Source: Camarhynchus parvulus
Taxonomy: Eukaryota > Chordata > Aves > Passeriformes > Thraupidae
Direction of reading: 5' to 3'
Length of the DNA: 64,000 nt
Assembly (NCBI RefSeq): GCF_901933205.1
Contig: NC_044574.1
Coordinates: 42,813,609-42,877,608, forward strand
In this document: one piece after another, positions 60,279 through 64,000 of the stretch
How positions within the stretch are numbered: the first letter of the stretch is position 1
Layout: every line of letters starts with the position of its first letter
Notes under the pieces: model-generated
The model's input: the letters and a program-made list of their open reading frames with translations, nothing else
Databases searched by the model: none
Told to the model about the DNA's origin: nothing
Made by a program: the position numbers and the translations under genes

Positions 60279-63200
60279 CAGGCTGTCTTCATAAATGGCC
60301 CTCACAGATCCTGGGATACCTGCTAGTACTCCATGAAGGGACAAGGAGGCTGCTCAAAGCCCTGCAAAAGCATACCATGGCAAGCAAAGAGAGCAGGGGG
60401 AGGTGGGGAGAGCCTTCAGCCCTCCTTAGCAAAGACGAACTGCATCCAAAGGGATGCTCCTTGGAGCAGTTCACTTCTCTGGGCAGTCACATTGACTTAT
60501 TACCATACAACATCTTTCCTCTCTTTTTTCTTTTGCCCTGTTTTTTTTTCCTCTAATGTTGTTTATTTCGAGTTCTCATCTCCAGTGGAAAAGCCGTATC
60601 CTACATATGTTTTGCAGATTATTGGACCCACCTCCGCTTCCAAGTGTTTCAACAACAATCACTTGTTTTCGGTGCAGTGAGAGGGATTACAGCCCTGTGG
60701 CATCTTTCTGCATTCTTTAAAATCTTCTCTCCTCTCTGGGGAAGAATCTGTTTCTGATGTTAATGTGGTGCTACGTGTTTTTAAAGTGTTCTGATCCTGC
60801 CTGCTGTCACCACAACATGGTGATAAATTAAGAGTTTAATTTCAGTTTAATTTGCACATGCAGATTAAGAAACACAGGGGACAGGGCATGGAAGGACAAG
60901 AACAACTCTAATATCTCTGCCTCGCTCATGTGCATTTCTGGCGACTGTAAACTGCTTCATCCTAGTGTTGATGAAGAAAAAGTAAGAAACTTGAAGATTT
61001 AATAGATGCAATATTATTTTTACTCAGATATTATGGAAGGTGAGAATTTAAGAAAAACTCCTTGGCAACAGAGTTAACACAAATCCTTCTCACTTGCCTT
61101 AGGTTTCTATTCCTCATTCTTAGTAGTGCAAGAAGGCAGCAACATGCTGCAACATGCTGAAGTATGCCCTTAACCGAGCTGAAGAGGTTTGGATAAACAA
61201 TTATTCCAGCATGGGAATTACTCATTCCAGTGAGACGGATGGAAACAGAGATGCAGGCTCTCCAGTGAAGGCACAAACCCTCCAAAGGCACCCAGAAGGA
61301 CACAATCTCATCCCTACTGAAGGCCTGATGGTCTTCAGCCCGACCAGCCATGGTGGAGCCATTCAGGATGCAAGACCTCCAGCCAGGTTTCCATATGGAC
61401 AGCTGGCCTTACCAACCCTTGCAAAGGCACTGCGGGGACTCTGCACCTCTCAGGTACTCCATTTCTCCAACCCTTGGAGGACAGAGACAAGTTTAGAAAA
61501 TGTTATAAAGAAAAAGGTTGGAGCAAAGACCACTCAGATCCTGGCAAGACTGTTTAAATTGATTCAAGTGATAAAAATGGAATGCCCACATTTTGACTGT
61601 AACATACAGAAATTGTGCTGGGCATCAGGAACTTTTCAAACAGTGCTAATTTATAGATGCTTTTCTAAGGAGGACAAGTGAGTATATTACTTTTTCTTTA
61701 ATGTGCAGCTGCAACAGCAAACCACACACACTGTAGATTTTATAACCTTGCTAATTTTCCCTAAGTCTTGGGAGACATTGGTGGTAAGTATAATGGTATT
61801 TTGTTTCAACCTAAGAAGAAAAAGAAAACTGAAAACAAAAGAATTTGTTTTCGGAGTACAGTTAACAGCTAAACTGAAGAGATATCAACTCTGATCCCTA
61901 CAGAACAGCCAGTGATGCCAGGGAGACTGGTTTGTACTCTCAATTCAGCTGAAGAAATTGGGGAGTTATTTTTATTCCTGTTGATGTTAATGAGAAAAAT
62001 GGACATCCCAAGCACACATGAACAAAATGGTAACCTAAAGGAAATGCTGTACAAATCATTACAAACCCAATGGGCTGCATGCAGAAGAGTTGGAGCTATG
62101 GGAAGAGACACCCTGGGAGCATTGGTGAGGTATGCGCAGGAAGAAGAATCAGCTTCCAGCTCTGCAAAACATTTTCCCACTTTCACATTCCCATTTCCAA
62201 AATAGACAGCTAAAAACCAGTTCATTAGGGTGTGCAAGTCTCAGATACTGAAGAAAGGAGGAGCATGTAAGAGCTGAGACTGAAAGCCTCATCCTCTGTT
62301 AGCATCACCATCCAAAGCACAGACCAGTCACTTTATTTTATGCTAGCTCTTAAAGCTTTGATTGTTGGTTTTTTCTCATAGGAGAAGGAAACAATGATTT
62401 TCTCAGCATCATATCAGAATAGCTCAGTAATGGGGTACCAGCCTACATTTCAAAAATTTAAGGAGAAACCTTTTGATCCAAGTCAAAAAGAAGAGAGCTT
62501 TGACTGCAAGTTTGCCTGACTGTCTATGCTGAAGGGGTAGAAGTAACTTTCTCTACGACTAAAACATTTTCTGGGGACATAAATTAAGATCTTCTGTCCA
62601 AATTCTAACCACAGCCCAAATTTGTAAATAAAACATTTTAGTCATGCCTTAATACGAGGGGGGCAGGCTGCACAGACAAGTTGTCTACAACAGACCCAAA
62701 ATGGAACTGGAGAACTTTCTCCCCATTCTGTGGACTTTTGTCCTTGCTTGTAGATCTATGGGAAAAATTCACTGTCGAACCCTCAGAGATGTCCATAATG
62801 CTTCTCACGTTCCAAAATCACTGGGACAGCTCACATAATAAAATATTTGCTGGAAAGGCACCAAGGCATATTAAGTACAGAGGCAGCCTTAACTCTCACT
62901 TTCCACAATTTCATGAGCCTGAGTCAGAACTGCAATGTTTTTTGAACTATATATGGACTTAACTTATGGCATTTCTTCACCCATCCAACACCTTTTTATT
63001 TACTCCCATATGTTATCTCATATTATCTCATTAGTTAGGTTATTTTAGCTGCACTTAGCATGCAGGTGATATTCCAGTTTGCTACCTAGTCATAAAACTC
63101 TGTATCCTTCTATTGTCATTGGGGTTTTCCAAAATATGCACTAATTCTACCATCTCAAGATATATTACACCAGCTGAAAGCATTATTAAGCATTTCAGCA

Positions 63201-64000
63201 CTGTAATAAAAAGGAAAACGTACGAACAGAAAAATCACAGATTTTTTTGTACTCCATTCTCATTATTCTAATTTTCATTTGCTTCTGATTCTATATACAT
63301 CCTGATTAACAAATGCCACATGAGAGACTTAAAACTAAATGGTTTGGAAATGGGAATAGAAGTTAAGTAAGTTCATAATGGCACCCAGAGATCAGCAAAA
63401 ATAATTTTTAAACTGTTCTTCACCAAGCTATTAAACCACAAGGCTAGCTACACTCACCAGCACAAAAGCAATGATATCATCAGCTTACCAATCTACCATT
63501 TTAAGACCACCATCAGTCAAGCAGAAGACTCAGCCTGTTGGGTTCATTCCATAAATAGTTGTCAGCCACAGCACCAAGCAGAGTGAGGAAAGAATGTCAA
63601 TGTCCAGAGAAGAGTTTGTGTTGCAAGGAAGGGGCAGCAACAGAAATTAAACCTGCTTTGTCCTTAAACTGAGAGATCATTCTCTGGCTCACAGGGAAAC
63701 CCAACCAACTCTCTCTCTCTTTCCATTTTGCCTTACTGGTCTGAGGCCAAGACTTTGCAGGCAACTCTGGCACAAAAATTCAGCATACCAAATTTATATA
63801 GTCATTTACTAAATTCATGGAAAAACAGTTTATCTCTTAAACTTTTACATTTCAAAATTTTATATTTTGGAGTTAGTCAACGCTGCCCACAATTCATGGT
63901 GGCTACTTCCTTTCTTAGACATCAAACATGAAAGGCTTCCTGAACTATGTATTTCCTCCTGTAGTACGTATGAAATAAGTTTCCTAACCTACAGCATTTA
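60279..64000. other. Unannotated non-coding interval
   Basis: No exon, RNA gene or repeat family is recognised. About 60560-60870 may be conserved non-coding sequence. Three successive forward frames at 61154-61681, 61703-61894 (same frame, one stop apart) and 61912-62205 are noted in the findings. A short CT run lies at about 63710-63722. Confidence 0.45.

Noticed and set aside
59783..60292. 169-codon minus-strand open frame
   Set aside because: It overlaps a fragment of an ancient repeat and a 104-codon frame on the opposite strand, with no motif.

Overview
This window looks like non-coding nuclear DNA from a bird. The best taxonomic evidence is a set of CR1 LINE 3' ends: a clear copy at about 48.13-48.39 kb, and weaker ones at about 31.9-32.03, 53.93-54.05 (reverse) and 55.35-55.44 kb (reverse). 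The base composition is moderately AT-rich and CpG-poor. I found no gene I can defend: no recognisable exon series, tRNA, rRNA, snRNA, CpG-island promoter or processed copy of a known gene. The longer open frames (up to 208 codons) show no family motif and lie in locally GC-rich sequence where stop codons are scarce. The window is best read as intergenic or deep-intronic sequence; the sequence alone cannot say which.

The most informative element is a decayed Ty3/Gypsy retrotransposon on the + strand at about 28.03-29.8 kb. Although broken by stops and frameshifts, it keeps the family order and spacing: the stretch before reverse transcriptase, reverse transcriptase with a DAANGFWQ box and a PFGIATAPNIFQRK box, RNase H with a TDHKPL box, then the start of integrase. 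The reverse transcriptase active-site box is already lost. Such elements are scarce in birds. I could not find its LTRs, gag or primer-binding site. A pair of near-identical ~92-bp direct repeats lies 0.5-1 kb upstream, at 27016 and 27441.

The rest is an archive of older amniote repeats. There is a MIR/CORE-SINE relic at 1.13-1.32 kb, and there are MIR/L3-like tails at 19.79-20.0 and 47.39-47.55 kb. Three likely copies of an ancient palindrome-like repeat lie at 12.64-12.77, 45.05-45.10 and 60.22-60.28 kb. Simple repeats are scattered throughout: an A+T tract at 2.69-2.89 kb, A-rich tracts at 31.4-31.5 and 36.9 kb, a 5-bp repeat at 19.08 kb, a tetranucleotide repeat at 41.96 kb, a long T-run at 46.24 kb and several short tandem duplications. 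A perfect 12-bp inverted repeat lies at 54934-54960.

Three stretches (about 24.48-24.69, 25.53-25.72 and 60.56-60.87 kb) have the look of conserved non-coding sequence, with clustered homeodomain-like or SOX-like motifs. This is only a hypothesis until aligned across birds. Unlabelled intervals are listed with what they hold.
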